Source: Scybalomonas sp905214925
Lineage (GTDB): Bacteria > Bacillota > Clostridia > Lachnospirales > Lachnospiraceae
Assembly: GCA_905214925.1 (NCBI GenBank)
Contig: CAJMOB010000002.1
Span: 116,532 to 180,531, forward strand
DNA length: 64,000 nucleotides
Reading direction: 5' to 3'
Shown: positions 41,944 through 50,563 of the stretch, piece after piece
Position numbering within the stretch: the stretch's first letter is position 1
How the letters are laid out: each line of letters begins with the position of its first letter
Notes under the pieces: generated by a model
What the model was told of the DNA's origin: nothing
The model's database searches: none
Seen by the model: the letters and a program-made list of their open reading frames with translations, nothing else
Made by a program: the position numbers and the translations under genes

Positions 41944-43781
41944 TGATCCACTCTACCTCCTTTGAAAATACCATATCCGAAATGATCACAACGTAAACAT
42001 CTGGAAGACTCTTGTTTTGCTTCCTTACAAGACATTCCATATTCCACCATTTCAAAATCTTTCTTCCGCTCATTGGAATCTCTCTCTGCCATTGTCACAC
42101 GACCACAAGCAGGGCGATCTGCGATTCTTGGTGCTGGTACTTTTACATCTACCTTAATGATATGGTTATATCCTAAATAATTATCGATATTAGCAGCCGC
42201 TACTTTTCCATTAGCAATGGCGCGAATTACCGTAGAAGGTCCTGTTACACAATCTCCTCCTGCAAATACGCCTGGCATATTTGGAATCTCACTTGCAGAA
42301 TCCGCACAGATCATATTTCTCGTCACTGGAATTCCTGCTGCGTCAAAGTCCTCAGATACAATATCCTGTCCGATTGCCACAAGAACGATATCACAAGGAA
42401 TCCGAACGGCACTTAACCCTGAGTCACTTGGACGAGGTCTACCTGCTCGATCCACTAATCCAATAATCTTAGGATCTGCCCAAATAGCAACAACATTTCC
42501 GTTTTCATCTGTTTCAATTGATTTTGGAGCATGAAGTTCTAATACATCAGCACCTTCTGCAATGGCACCTTCTACCTCCTCCATAAGAGCTGTCATATCA
42601 GACTTTCTTCTACGATATAATACGCTGACTTTTTCAGCGCCAAGGCGAATAGCAGAACGAGTTACATCCATGGCTACGTTTCCACCACCTACAACCACTA
42701 CTTTCTTCCCTGTAAAATCTGGCATATCCTGATCGCCAATTCTTCTTAACATATCAACAGCTGACATAACACCATTGGCATCTTCACCTTCAATTCCAAG
42801 TTTTTTGTCAGTATGAGCACCAATGGCAATATAAACGGCATCGTATTCTTTTCTCAACTGTTCAAAAGGAATCTGTCCCTCTTTTTTACCGATGGAAACT
42901 TCCTGTTTTACTTCCACCCCTGTGGAAAGAATAGCATTCAAATCTTCATCTAAACGTTCTTTTGGAAGTCGATAGTTTGGAATTCCATAATGAAGCATAC
43001 CACCTAACTGTTTTCTTTGTTCAAATACCGTTGTCTGATGTCCCATAAGCTGTAAATAATAAGCAGCACTTAAACCACTTGGACCACCACCGATAATGGC
43101 AACTTTCTTACCTGTTGATGGGGCACATTCTGGAACTGGGACATCTCCGCAGTGATCAACCGCATAGCGTTTTAATCCACGAATATTGATAGAAGAATCT
43201 ACCATATTTCTACGACATCTTGCTTCACAAGGATGCTCACATACAAGAGCACATGCGGTTGGAAATGGATTATCTTTTCGGATCAAAGCAACCGCATCCG
43301 CATAACGCTCTTCATGAATCAATGCGACATATCCTGGCACATCGACTCCCGCTGGACACATAGCAACACATGGAACAGGTTGCTCTAAATGGCAAAGACA
43401 TCTTCCTGTCTTTACATGCTCCTCATAGTCATCCCGAAAACCTTCTAACCCTTTTAATACCATATTTGCTGCTTCATAGCCAATGGCACAATCCGCAGAT
43501 TCTGCAATAACACGTGCTGTTCTTTCAATTAAATCAATGGTCTCTAATGTTGCCCTTCCATCTAACACATCTTCCATTAAATTTTCTAACTGTCCAAGCC
43601 CAATACGACATGGTACACATTTTCCACACGTTTGCGCATGGCAAAGTTTTAAAAAAGAGGACGAAATATCCACTGGACATAGTCCTGGTGGACTTGCTAC
43701 AATTCGGTTCTCTAAGTCTTTATATAAACTTTCTACAACCGCTTGTGCTTTACTTTTTGTAAAAACATTGAGTCTGCTCAT
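41937..43781 (-). CDS. NuoF-cluster/GltD-like flavoprotein partner of hydrogenase
   Basis: A 614-residue fusion. Residues ~20-130 match the C-terminal [4Fe-4S] part of NuoF/HydB (CHAQTCGKCVPCRIGLGQL), without the FMN/NADH domain that normally precedes it. The rest is a GltD-like oxidoreductase: iron-sulfur binding Cys residues (CVAMCPAGVDVPGY, CALVCEHPCEARCRR), FAD site GGGPSGLSAAYYL, NAD(P) site VVVGGGNVAMDV, and APGVFAGGD-like PGVFAGGDCVTGP. It would feed NAD(P)H electrons into the adjoining hydrogenase. The ATG at 43781 fits GAAAGGAG at 10 nt better than an earlier GTG. GltD fusion with electron bifurcation is possible but unproven. Confidence 0.92.
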   Translation of the reverse strand: MSRLNVFTKSKAQAVVESLYKDLENRIVASPPGLCPVDISSSFLKLCHAQTCGKCVPCRIGLGQLENLMEDVLDGRATLETIDLIERTARVIAESADCAIGYEAANMVLKGLEGFRDDYEEHVKTGRCLCHLEQPVPCVAMCPAGVDVPGYVALIHEERYADAVALIRKDNPFPTACALVCEHPCEARCRRNMVDSSINIRGLKRYAVDHCGDVPVPECAPSTGKKVAIIGGGPSGLSAAYYLQLMGHQTTVFEQRKQLGGMLHYGIPNYRLPKERLDEDLNAILSTGVEVKQEVSIGKKEGQIPFEQLRKEYDAVYIAIGAHTDKKLGIEGEDANGVMSAVDMLRRIGDQDMPDFTGKKVVVVGGGNVAMDVTRSAIRLGAEKVSVLYRRRKSDMTALMEEVEGAIAEGADVLELHAPKSIETDENGNVVAIWADPKIIGLVDRAGRPRPSDSGLSAVRIPCDIVLVAIGQDIVSEDFDAAGIPVTRNMICADSASEIPNMPGVFAGGDCVTGPSTVIRAIANGKVAAANIDNYLGYNHIIKVDVKVPAPRIADRPACGRVTMAERDSNERKKDFEMVEYGMSCKEAKQESSRCLRCDHFGYGIFKGGRVDQW

Positions 43782-43860
43782 TCTGCACACTCTCCTTTCG
43801 TTTAACTGAATAATCTAATTGTATTTGATTTTGAACATTTTTACAATAATTATTTATATT

Positions 43861-43889
43861 TTATCAAAGTTTTTTATTCATTTTGCCAA
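43861..43889 (-). promoter_or_regulatory. Candidate hydrogenase operon promoter
   Basis: TTGGCA and TGATAA are separated by 17 bp on the minus strand, about 80 nt before the flavoprotein start. The rest of 43782-44013 is A/T-rich without a clear terminator for hisA. Confidence 0.45.
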
Positions 43890-44013
43890 TAACTTGTGGT
43901 TTAAGGTAATTTTTCCCACAATATTAAGTGATATATTTTCTCATATTTCACGATATTTTCCATATCCCTTATTTTTTCAGAATATGGCTTGTCTTTTTTT
44001 TAACGATATAGAC

Positions 44014-44796
44014 CTATTGGCAAAAATCCAACACTTTTTTAAATTCTAACGTCCCACCAAAAAGATCTAAAGCACTTCCAATGGTAACATCTAGCGTTCC
44101 TTTACTTACTACTTTTAATTGTTCCAAATCTTTATAACTTCCGATTCCTCCTGCATATGTAATCGGTTTCTTATTCCAATTTCCCAACAAAGCAACTAAC
44201 TCTTTTTCAATTCCTGATGCCTTTCCTTCCACATCGACTCCATGAATAAGAAATTCATCACAATATTTTGATAACTGCTCTAACACATCTTCTGTTAAAA
44301 CAATATCGGTAAATGTCTGCCAGCGATCCGTTACAATATAATACTTCCCATCCTTTTTTCGACAGCTTAAATCAAGAACAAGGTGTGTCCTTTCTTCATC
44401 GGATGTAATAGCACAAAGTTCTTTTAAACGCCCCCAATGGATAACCCCATTTTGGAACACATAAGAAGTCACAATCACATGAGATGCCCCTTCTTCTAAA
44501 AAGAATTTCGCATTTTTAGAAGAAATCCCCCCTCCAATTTGCAATCCATTTGGATAAGCATTAAGCGCCTTTAACGCCTGCTTTACATCCTCCTCATAAT
44601 ACATGGTTCCTTCTTTATTCAGCAAAATAATATGCCCTCCATATAGACCTAACTCTTTATATAGCTTGGCATAATAATCGCCATCTTTTTCTGATACAAA
44701 ATTTTCTTTTGCCTCATGCCCTTCATCTCTTAAGCTTCCTCCAACAATCTGTTTTACTTTTCCATTGTGAATATCAATACATGGTCGAAATCGCAT
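44014..44796 (-). CDS. hisA: Eukaryotic-type HisA isomerase
   Basis: Phosphoribosylformimino-AICAR isomerase, the fourth step of histidine synthesis, 260 residues as a TIM barrel. It matches the eukaryotic His6 type rather than the usual bacterial HisA: FRPCIDIHNGKVKQIVGG, LRDEGHEAKENF, LQIGGGISSKNAKFFLEEGA, VIVTSYVF, LVLDLSCRKKDGKYYIVTDR and ITYAGGIGS. The ATG at 44796 has AAGGAGG upstream and lies 14 nt after the Crp/Fnr gene. No other his gene is nearby. Confidence 0.92.
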   Translation of the reverse strand: MRFRPCIDIHNGKVKQIVGGSLRDEGHEAKENFVSEKDGDYYAKLYKELGLYGGHIILLNKEGTMYYEEDVKQALKALNAYPNGLQIGGGISSKNAKFFLEEGASHVIVTSYVFQNGVIHWGRLKELCAITSDEERTHLVLDLSCRKKDGKYYIVTDRWQTFTDIVLTEDVLEQLSKYCDEFLIHGVDVEGKASGIEKELVALLGNWNKKPITYAGGIGSYKDLEQLKVVSKGTLDVTIGSALDLFGGTLEFKKVLDFCQ

Positions 44797-44809
44797 CACT
44801 TTTACCTCC

Positions 44810-45484
44810 TTATCGCTCTTTTTCTTCTGCAAACATTTGCTTTAGTTCTTCTATTCTTTTGATTTTCAGTTTTCCATAATGAATTTCTAAAATTCCTGCC
44901 TTTTTTAACTCTCTTAATTCCCGACTGATAGTAACCCGACTCACTCCCATCAATGCGCCTATTTCTTCTTGTGTATGGGAAATCACTCCTTGACCTTTTT
45001 CATATTCACTTATTAGAAATTGAAGCAATCGTTTTTTTGCACTTAAAAAAGACATCTCATTGATTTGCATCGACAGCAAACGAACTGTCTGTGATAAAGA
45101 ACTCATAATGGACCAAGCAAGCATAGGCTTTTCCCCAAAACACTGTAAAATATTCTCTTTGCTAATCACAAGCACTTCACTCTCTTTTGTGGCAATGGCA
45201 TTTGTCGTTCTCGGATGTCCTGCAAAAAAAGCTGCCTCTCCAAAGAGCATCTGCTCTTTATAAATGGCTAATGTTTTCTCCGTTCCATTTTCAGAAGATA
45301 CAAAAATTTTTACTTGTCCTTTTTTCAAATAGTAACACCAATTTGCCTTTTCCTCTTGGCGATAAATGAATTCTTTTTGCCAATATACCCTTGTCACTGC
45401 AATCTGTGTCAACCGATTTAACAATTCTTTTGATATCCATTTCTCTTGTAGCATTTCCATTTCTAACTGAATTTCTTGCCTCAT
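44810..45484 (-). CDS. Crp/Fnr-family regulator
   Basis: A regulator of about 224 residues with an N-terminal cyclic-nucleotide-binding fold (YYLKKGQVKIFV, MLFGEAAFF) and a C-terminal winged helix (HTQEEIGALMGVSRVTISRELRELKKAGIL). It has no Cys cluster like that of Fnr, so it is not an iron-sulfur oxygen sensor. The start at 45484 is preferred because GGGGGTGAT lies 7 nt upstream; an ATG at 45502 is possible. It is followed closely by hisA, an unexpected pairing. Confidence 0.92.
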   Translation of the reverse strand: MRQEIQLEMEMLQEKWISKELLNRLTQIAVTRVYWQKEFIYRQEEKANWCYYLKKGQVKIFVSSENGTEKTLAIYKEQMLFGEAAFFAGHPRTTNAIATKESEVLVISKENILQCFGEKPMLAWSIMSSLSQTVRLLSMQINEMSFLSAKKRLLQFLISEYEKGQGVISHTQEEIGALMGVSRVTISRELRELKKAGILEIHYGKLKIKRIEELKQMFAEEKER

Positions 45485-45626
45485 TGCTTTTATCACCCCC
45501 ATTGTTTTGTTTTTTGACTTGTCTTATTATCATTCTTTCGTATTTTTTCTCTTTTTCAAAATTTTTATGGATATATTTTTCCCTTATGAAATTTTATCTT
45601 TCTATTTTTTCATAATTGTATCATAA

Positions 45627-45655
45627 TTTACATTCTTTTCCTATCTTTTTATGCT
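45627..45655 (+). promoter_or_regulatory. Probable leuDC operon promoter
   Basis: TTTACA and TATGCT are separated by 17 bp, about 40 nt before leuD. No T-box is seen in the short leader. Confidence 0.5.
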
Positions 45656-45694
45656 ATGATAATAATAGTTTAATTATGGTTAAAGGAGAGTATT

Positions 45695-46174
45695 ATGTCA
45701 AAAGGAACGATTTTTAAATTTCATAATGATTTAGATACCGATCAGATTATTGCTAGTCAATATTTATTGTTACCAACCATCGATGAGATGAAGAGTCATA
45801 CATTTGAATCGTTAGATCCAGATTTTCCAAAGAAAGTAAAGGAAGGGGATTTTGTAGTAGGCGGTGAAAACTTTGGTTGCGGTTCTTCTCGTGAACAAGC
45901 CCCAAGTGTTTTAAAAGCTCTTGGAGTAAAAGCCATTATTGCCAAATCTTTTGCCCGTATTTTCTTTCGCAACTCCATCAACATCGGCCTTCCCGTCCTC
46001 ATCTGTAAAGAACTGCCCGATGAAGTAAACACTGGCGATGAAATGGAACTTTCTCTTTCCGAAGGAATCATCACAGTCAATGGAAAACAATATACTTGTA
46101 CAAAATTAGCACCTTATATGCAAAATATTTTAAATCAAGGTGGACTAATCGCATTTTTAAATAAGGAGGAATAA
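45695..46174 (+). CDS. leuD: 3-isopropylmalate dehydratase-type small subunit (pair 1)
   Basis: A 159-residue swivelling-domain subunit of the archaeal/HACN-like LeuD type. It has DLDTDQIIASQYLLL (substrate-selecting loop after YL), GGENFGCGSSREQAP and AKSFARIFFRNSINIGLPV. AAAGGAG precedes the ATG. It is the first of four genes alternating small and large subunits. Leucine synthesis is the default role; no leuA or leuB is nearby. Confidence 0.92.
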   Translation: MSKGTIFKFHNDLDTDQIIASQYLLLPTIDEMKSHTFESLDPDFPKKVKEGDFVVGGENFGCGSSREQAPSVLKALGVKAIIAKSFARIFFRNSINIGLPVLICKELPDEVNTGDEMELSLSEGIITVNGKQYTCTKLAPYMQNILNQGGLIAFLNKEE

Positions 46175-46177
46175 TCG

Positions 46178-47431
46178 ATGGGAATGACAATTGCTGAAAA
46201 AATTATTGCACAAGCGGCTGGTGTTTCTTCTGTAAAAGCAGGGGATATCCATACCGTCACACTCGATAGAATGATGTCCAATGATGGAACAACTCATTTG
46301 ACAATTGATATGTTCTATCATCAATTAAAACATCCAACCATTGCGGATCCAAATAAAGTTGTCTTTATCGTTGACCACAATATCCCTGCTGATAATCCAA
46401 AGACTGCTGCCTCACATAAAAAAATGCGAGACTTTGCAAGAGAATATAATGTTGATTTTTGGGAAGGAAAAGGCGTTTGCCATCAGATTATGATGGAGCA
46501 CTATGTGACTCCTGGAGAGCTTATCTTTGGTGCGGATAGTCATACTTGTACGTATGGAGCTTTGGGCGCTTTTGGAACGGGTGTTGGCTGTACCGACTTA
46601 TTGTATGCGCTTGTGACAGGTACTTCTTGGGTGCTCGTTCCAGAGACGATTAAATTCAACCTCGTTGGAGAGCTAAAAGAAGGTGTTTATCCAAGGGATT
46701 TAATGCTAACAATTATTGGGGAAATCGGAGCAAATGGTGCCAACTATCAAGTGATGGAATTTACAGGAGAAGGCGCTTCTAACCTTAGTATTAATGATCG
46801 CATTGTCCTTTGTAACCTTGCCGTAGAAGCAGGCGCAAAAACGGCTATTTTTGAACCGGATGAGAAAGCATTAAACTATTTAGAAGAACATGGTGGTAGA
46901 AAACCAAAAGCTATGCTAAAAAGCGATGCCGATGCTCATTATAAAAAAGAATATACCTTTGATTTATCAAAAATCGAGCCAGTCGTTGCCCGTCCGGATT
47001 TTGTGGACGATGTAGTACCTGCCAAAGAAACCTTTGGCGTAAAAATTGACGAAGCTTTCGTTGGCTCTTGTAATAACGGAAGAATTGATGAATTACGCAC
47101 GATGGCTTCCATTTTAAAAGGAAAAAAGGTAGCAGAACACGTTCGTTTTATTATCGCTCCAGCTAGCAATGATGTGTATCTTCAAGCCATGAAAGAAGGA
47201 CTCATTGATATTTTTATGGAAGCGGGCGCTATGGTCGTCAATAGCAACTGTAGTGTTTGTTGGGGTGGTTGCCAAGGTGTTATTGGGGAAAATGAAGTAT
47301 TAATTAGCACAGGAACTCGTAACTTTAAAGGGCGTGCAGGCGCTCCAAGTTCCAAAGTATACTTAGCCTCTGCTGCAACCGTTGCCGCCTCTGCCATCCA
47401 AGGTCAGATTATAACAGCGGATCAATTATAA
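46178..47431 (+). CDS. leuC: 3-isopropylmalate dehydratase-type large subunit (pair 1)
   Basis: A 417-residue aconitase-family subunit. The [4Fe-4S] ligands are Cys298 (GSCNNGR), Cys358 and Cys361 (NSNCSVCWGGC). GADSHTCTYGALGAFGTGVG is close to the consensus for isopropylmalate dehydratases. The GSCTNGR motif has Asn instead of Thr. It starts 3 nt after leuD, with AAGGAGGA inside the leuD end. Of the two large subunits in this locus it is the closer to standard LeuC. Confidence 0.92.
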   Translation: MGMTIAEKIIAQAAGVSSVKAGDIHTVTLDRMMSNDGTTHLTIDMFYHQLKHPTIADPNKVVFIVDHNIPADNPKTAASHKKMRDFAREYNVDFWEGKGVCHQIMMEHYVTPGELIFGADSHTCTYGALGAFGTGVGCTDLLYALVTGTSWVLVPETIKFNLVGELKEGVYPRDLMLTIIGEIGANGANYQVMEFTGEGASNLSINDRIVLCNLAVEAGAKTAIFEPDEKALNYLEEHGGRKPKAMLKSDADAHYKKEYTFDLSKIEPVVARPDFVDDVVPAKETFGVKIDEAFVGSCNNGRIDELRTMASILKGKKVAEHVRFIIAPASNDVYLQAMKEGLIDIFMEAGAMVVNSNCSVCWGGCQGVIGENEVLISTGTRNFKGRAGAPSSKVYLASAATVAASAIQGQIITADQL

Positions 47432-47467
47432 AATAGTAGTAATCCTAAAAAATGGAGGTTTCCTTTT

Positions 47468-47986
47468 ATGAATACGAATACAGAACACGAAAAGATAGAA
47501 CATAAAATTTGGGTATTAGGCGACGATATTGATACGGATATTATTATTCCAACAGAATATCTAGCTCTCCCAACAATCGATGATATGAAACAATATGCCT
47601 TCTCTCCTCTCCGTCCAGAATTGGCAAGTCAAATAAAAGAAGGCGATGTCATTGTGGCAGGAAAAAACTTTGGCTGTGGTTCTTCTAGAGAACAGGCACC
47701 TGAAATTATTAAAGCACTTGGAATTAAAGCAGTTATCGCCAAATCCTTTGCTCGCATTTTCTTTCGAAACTCAATTAACAACGGACTTTTGTTAATTGAA
47801 AATGATCAGTTACAAGAAGATATCAAAGAGGGGGATACTTTGGAAATTCGCTTAAATGACGCCATTGTTTGCCATGAGAAATCTTATAACATCTCCCCTC
47901 TTCCAGATAATCTTTTAGAAATTATTGAATCCGGCGGACTTGTCAATGCTATGCGCAAGAAAAATGGCCTAGATAGTAAACGATAA
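47468..47986 (+). CDS. 3-isopropylmalate dehydratase-type small subunit (pair 2)
   Basis: A 172-residue second LeuD-like subunit with DIDTDIIIPTEYLAL, AGKNFGCGSSREQAP and AKSFARIFFRNSINNGLLL. It carries an N-terminal extension of about 12 residues compared with the first copy. GGAGG is 8 nt before the ATG. It probably pairs with the large subunit that follows. Confidence 0.9.
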   Translation: MNTNTEHEKIEHKIWVLGDDIDTDIIIPTEYLALPTIDDMKQYAFSPLRPELASQIKEGDVIVAGKNFGCGSSREQAPEIIKALGIKAVIAKSFARIFFRNSINNGLLLIENDQLQEDIKEGDTLEIRLNDAIVCHEKSYNISPLPDNLLEIIESGGLVNAMRKKNGLDSKR

Positions 47987-48049
47987 CAACAATGAAAAAG
48001 CATGCTTTGCGAGATTTTCGCGTCAATCACATTATTTAGGAGGTTCTTT

Positions 48050-49303
48050 ATGGGACATACAATCATTGAAAAAATCGTACAACAAAACACAGGCCTTCCT
48101 TCTGTGTCTGCTGGCGATATTGTCACAGTAAATGTAGATCGTGTTATGATACATGATATTTTTATTCCTTTTGTTTCAGAAAAATTTGAAGAAATGGGAT
48201 TTCAAAAACTTTGGGATCCAGACAAAATTGTTTTAATTTACGATCACCTGGTTCCCGCTTCTGTAACTGATGACGTTCGTCATTGGAAAATTGGAGATGC
48301 TTTCGCCAAAAAGTATGGATTAACCAATGTCCATCGTTCCGATGGAATTTGTCACCAATTGATGACAGAAGCTGGTTATGTAAAGCCAGCTAATATTGTA
48401 TTTGGAACGGATAGCCATACGACAACGTATGGTGCTGTTGGCGCCTTTTCTTCTGGAATTGGTTATACAGAAATGGCAAGTATTCTTGGCACAGGAACCA
48501 TGTGGATCAAAGTTCCTGAAACCATTAAAGTCACAATCAATGGCACTTTACATCCAAATGTTACATCAAAAGATATTATTTTGCGTTTAATCGGGGATCT
48601 TGGAGCCGATGGTGCCACCTATCGCTCATTAGAATTTACAGGAGATACTGTTGAATCCATGTCCATTGCAAGCCGTATGACCATTGCCAATATGGCTATC
48701 GAAGCAGGTGCAAAATGCGCTTTGTTTACGCCTGATGAAAAGACAGCAGACTATTGTAATATGGAATTAACGGAAAAAGAAAAACAGTTATACGGAGATT
48801 CTGACGCCATTTATTGTAAAGAAATTACATATAATGCTGAAGATTTCGTCCCTGTCATGGCATGTCCATCTCAAGTAGATAACATTCATAACGTAGCAGA
48901 AATAGAAGGAACCCCTATTGATCAAGTATTTATCGGTTCTTGTACCAATGGTCGTCTAGAAGATTTAGAAATGGCTGCGTCTGTTTTAAAAGATAAAAAG
49001 GTTTCGCCTTTTGTTAAATTAATTATTACACCTGCCAGCCGTAAAATTTATCAAGATGCTCTTAAAAATGGAACTCTATCCATTTTAGCTGAGGCTGGTG
49101 CTATTATCACTCACCCTAGCTGTGGTCTCTGCTGCGGTAGGGCAGGTGGAATTTTAAGTGACGGGGAACGAGTCGTTGCCACAAACAATCGAAACTTCTT
49201 AGGGCGCATGGGGACTTCTAAAGTAGAAATTTATTTAGCCTCTCCACTGACTGCGGCTACTTGTGCCTTAACTGGTAAAATTACCGTTCCTTCTCGCCAA
49301 TAA
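48050..49303 (+). CDS. Aconitase-family hydro-lyase large subunit (pair 2)
   Basis: A 417-residue LeuC homologue with cluster ligands Cys298 (GSCTNGR), Cys358 and Cys361 (HPSCGLCCGR). The region around residue 122 reads TDSHTTTYGAVGAFSSGIGY, less like LeuC and closer to homoaconitase-type or other hydro-lyases. The ATG at 48050 has TAGGAGG upstream; a longer frame from 48002 is not supported. Possible substrates besides isopropylmalate are homoaconitate, citramalate or dimethylmalate. The sequence alone does not decide. Confidence 0.88.
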   Translation: MGHTIIEKIVQQNTGLPSVSAGDIVTVNVDRVMIHDIFIPFVSEKFEEMGFQKLWDPDKIVLIYDHLVPASVTDDVRHWKIGDAFAKKYGLTNVHRSDGICHQLMTEAGYVKPANIVFGTDSHTTTYGAVGAFSSGIGYTEMASILGTGTMWIKVPETIKVTINGTLHPNVTSKDIILRLIGDLGADGATYRSLEFTGDTVESMSIASRMTIANMAIEAGAKCALFTPDEKTADYCNMELTEKEKQLYGDSDAIYCKEITYNAEDFVPVMACPSQVDNIHNVAEIEGTPIDQVFIGSCTNGRLEDLEMAASVLKDKKVSPFVKLIITPASRKIYQDALKNGTLSILAEAGAIITHPSCGLCCGRAGGILSDGERVVATNNRNFLGRMGTSKVEIYLASPLTAATCALTGKITVPSRQ

Positions 49304-49307
49304 TCCA

Positions 49308-49421
49308 ACAATAAGAAGCACTCTATGGGAGTTTCTCACGTTCGTAGCCGACATCAATATTATGAATATTTGCGGAACAAAATTACCTTCTTTGCAAGGA
49401 ATTTCCTATAGCATAAAAAAA
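49308..49421. repeat. Terminator-associated repeat, copy 4
   Basis: A degenerate copy ending TTTGCAAGGAATTTCCTATAGCATAAAAAAA. Its right end is the U-tract of the small-RNA terminator at 49424-49447. Confidence 0.55.
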
Positions 49422-49488
49422 TAGCACCCTGCTGCGATTCAGGGTGCCTATAAATGAGGGGGAGAGGATTCAAATATATGAAAAGCTC
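49413..49488 (-). ncRNA. Probable small RNA, copy A
   Basis: On the minus strand TTAAAC and TAATAC are 17 bp apart (49495-49523). About 40 nt after the expected start is an 8-bp stem CACCCTG-type hairpin (49424-49447), followed by TTTTTTTAT. The transcript would be about 75 nt with an unpaired C-rich segment, CCTCTCCCCCTCATTT. No start codon or ribosome site is present. A near-identical unit lies 269 bp away. Confidence 0.65.
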
Positions 49489-49621
49489 TTACGAGTATTA
49501 CTATACAAGATAATTGTGTTTAATCTGTGTTCTTTCTCTTAAAGAAATATGAATTTCTTAAACATTTTCTTTCAATTTTACTTCCTAATTTTTTATAATT
49601 TCCAAAAGCTATTATGTAGTA

Positions 49622-49690
49622 CCTTTTTATTTCATATGAAATTGGTACTTTTATAAAGAAATGTAATAAGGCTTTCCTATAACATAAAAA
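49622..49690. repeat. Terminator-associated repeat, copy 5
   Basis: TTTTTATTTCATATGAAATTGG and CTTTCCTATAACATAAAAA are imperfect inverted ends; the middle matches copy 2 (26.5 kb). Confidence 0.6.
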
Positions 49691-49757
49691 TGGCACCCTG
49701 CTGCGATTCAGGGTGCCTATAAATGAGGGGGAGAGGATTCAAATATATGAAAAGCTC
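49683..49757 (-). ncRNA. Probable small RNA, copy B
   Basis: Same organisation as copy A. The promoter is TTGGAC-17-TAATAC (49764-49792), and the terminator stem GGCACCCT/AGGGTGCC (49692-49717) runs into TTTTTATG. The roughly 85 nt from promoter -10 to terminator are almost identical to copy A, while flanks differ, indicating selection for the RNA. Confidence 0.65.
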
Positions 49758-50002
49758 TTACAAGTATTACTATACACAATAATTGTGTCCAATCTATGTC
49801 TTTTCTATAAAAATTCCTTAAATATATTTAACTTTTTCTATGAAATTTCTTTCTATTTTATGTTTTTCTATTTGATTTCCCAATTCTCATATGATAGAAT
49901 AAGAAAACTGCTCTAAAAAATCTGCTCTTTCCACTGCATACAACTTCTTATGGAAGTATTTCATATGGAAACTGCATAAAGCTTGAGAAAGGTTGTGATA
50001 TT

Positions 50003-50563
50003 ATGAAAACACTAGAAACAAAACGAACCATTTTAAGGAATTGGAAACAAGAAGATGCTGCCGATATCTATGCTTATGCCTCTAATCCTAAAGTGGGTCC
50101 TATGGCAGGTTGGAAACCTCATGAAACATTGGAAGAATCCAAGGAAATTCTTTCTCTCTTCATAAAAGAAAAGGAAACCCTTGCTATCGAATTAAAATCC
50201 ACTCATAAAGTAATAGGATCGGTTGGACTTCATCACCGCACTTATGCTGAGTTTGGAGAGATAGTAGAACTTGGTTATGTACTCTCTGAAACCCACTGGG
50301 GACAAGGTATTATGCCAGAAGTTGTACAAGCAGTTCTTTCTTATGCTTTTATGGATTGTGGACACGACCGCATTTTAGTAGCACATTATTCAAATAATAG
50401 TCAATCCAAACGAGTGATTGAAAAATCAGGATTTTATTTTCTAAAAAAGCTTTCCACAAACAAAAAAGATTCCTCTGGAAATGCTATTGATGATTATTTT
50501 TATGAACTGACAAAAGAAGAATACATAAAACTTCTTAAATCACAAGAATCAATACAGTCATAA
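50003..50563 (+). CDS. GNAT acetyltransferase (RimJ/RimL type)
   Basis: A 186-residue protein with LETKRTILRNWKQEDAADIY at the N-terminus, the acetyl-CoA segment ELGYVLSETHWGQGIMPEVV (a QxxGxG/A-like loop) and HYSNNSQSKRVIEKSGF. The class modifies N-termini of ribosomal proteins or small amines; the substrate is not known. GAGAAAGGTTG lies upstream of the ATG. Its 3' end overlaps the convergent AEC gene by 29 bp. Confidence 0.9.
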   Translation: MKTLETKRTILRNWKQEDAADIYAYASNPKVGPMAGWKPHETLEESKEILSLFIKEKETLAIELKSTHKVIGSVGLHHRTYAEFGEIVELGYVLSETHWGQGIMPEVVQAVLSYAFMDCGHDRILVAHYSNNSQSKRVIEKSGFYFLKKLSTNKKDSSGNAIDDYFYELTKEEYIKLLKSQESIQS

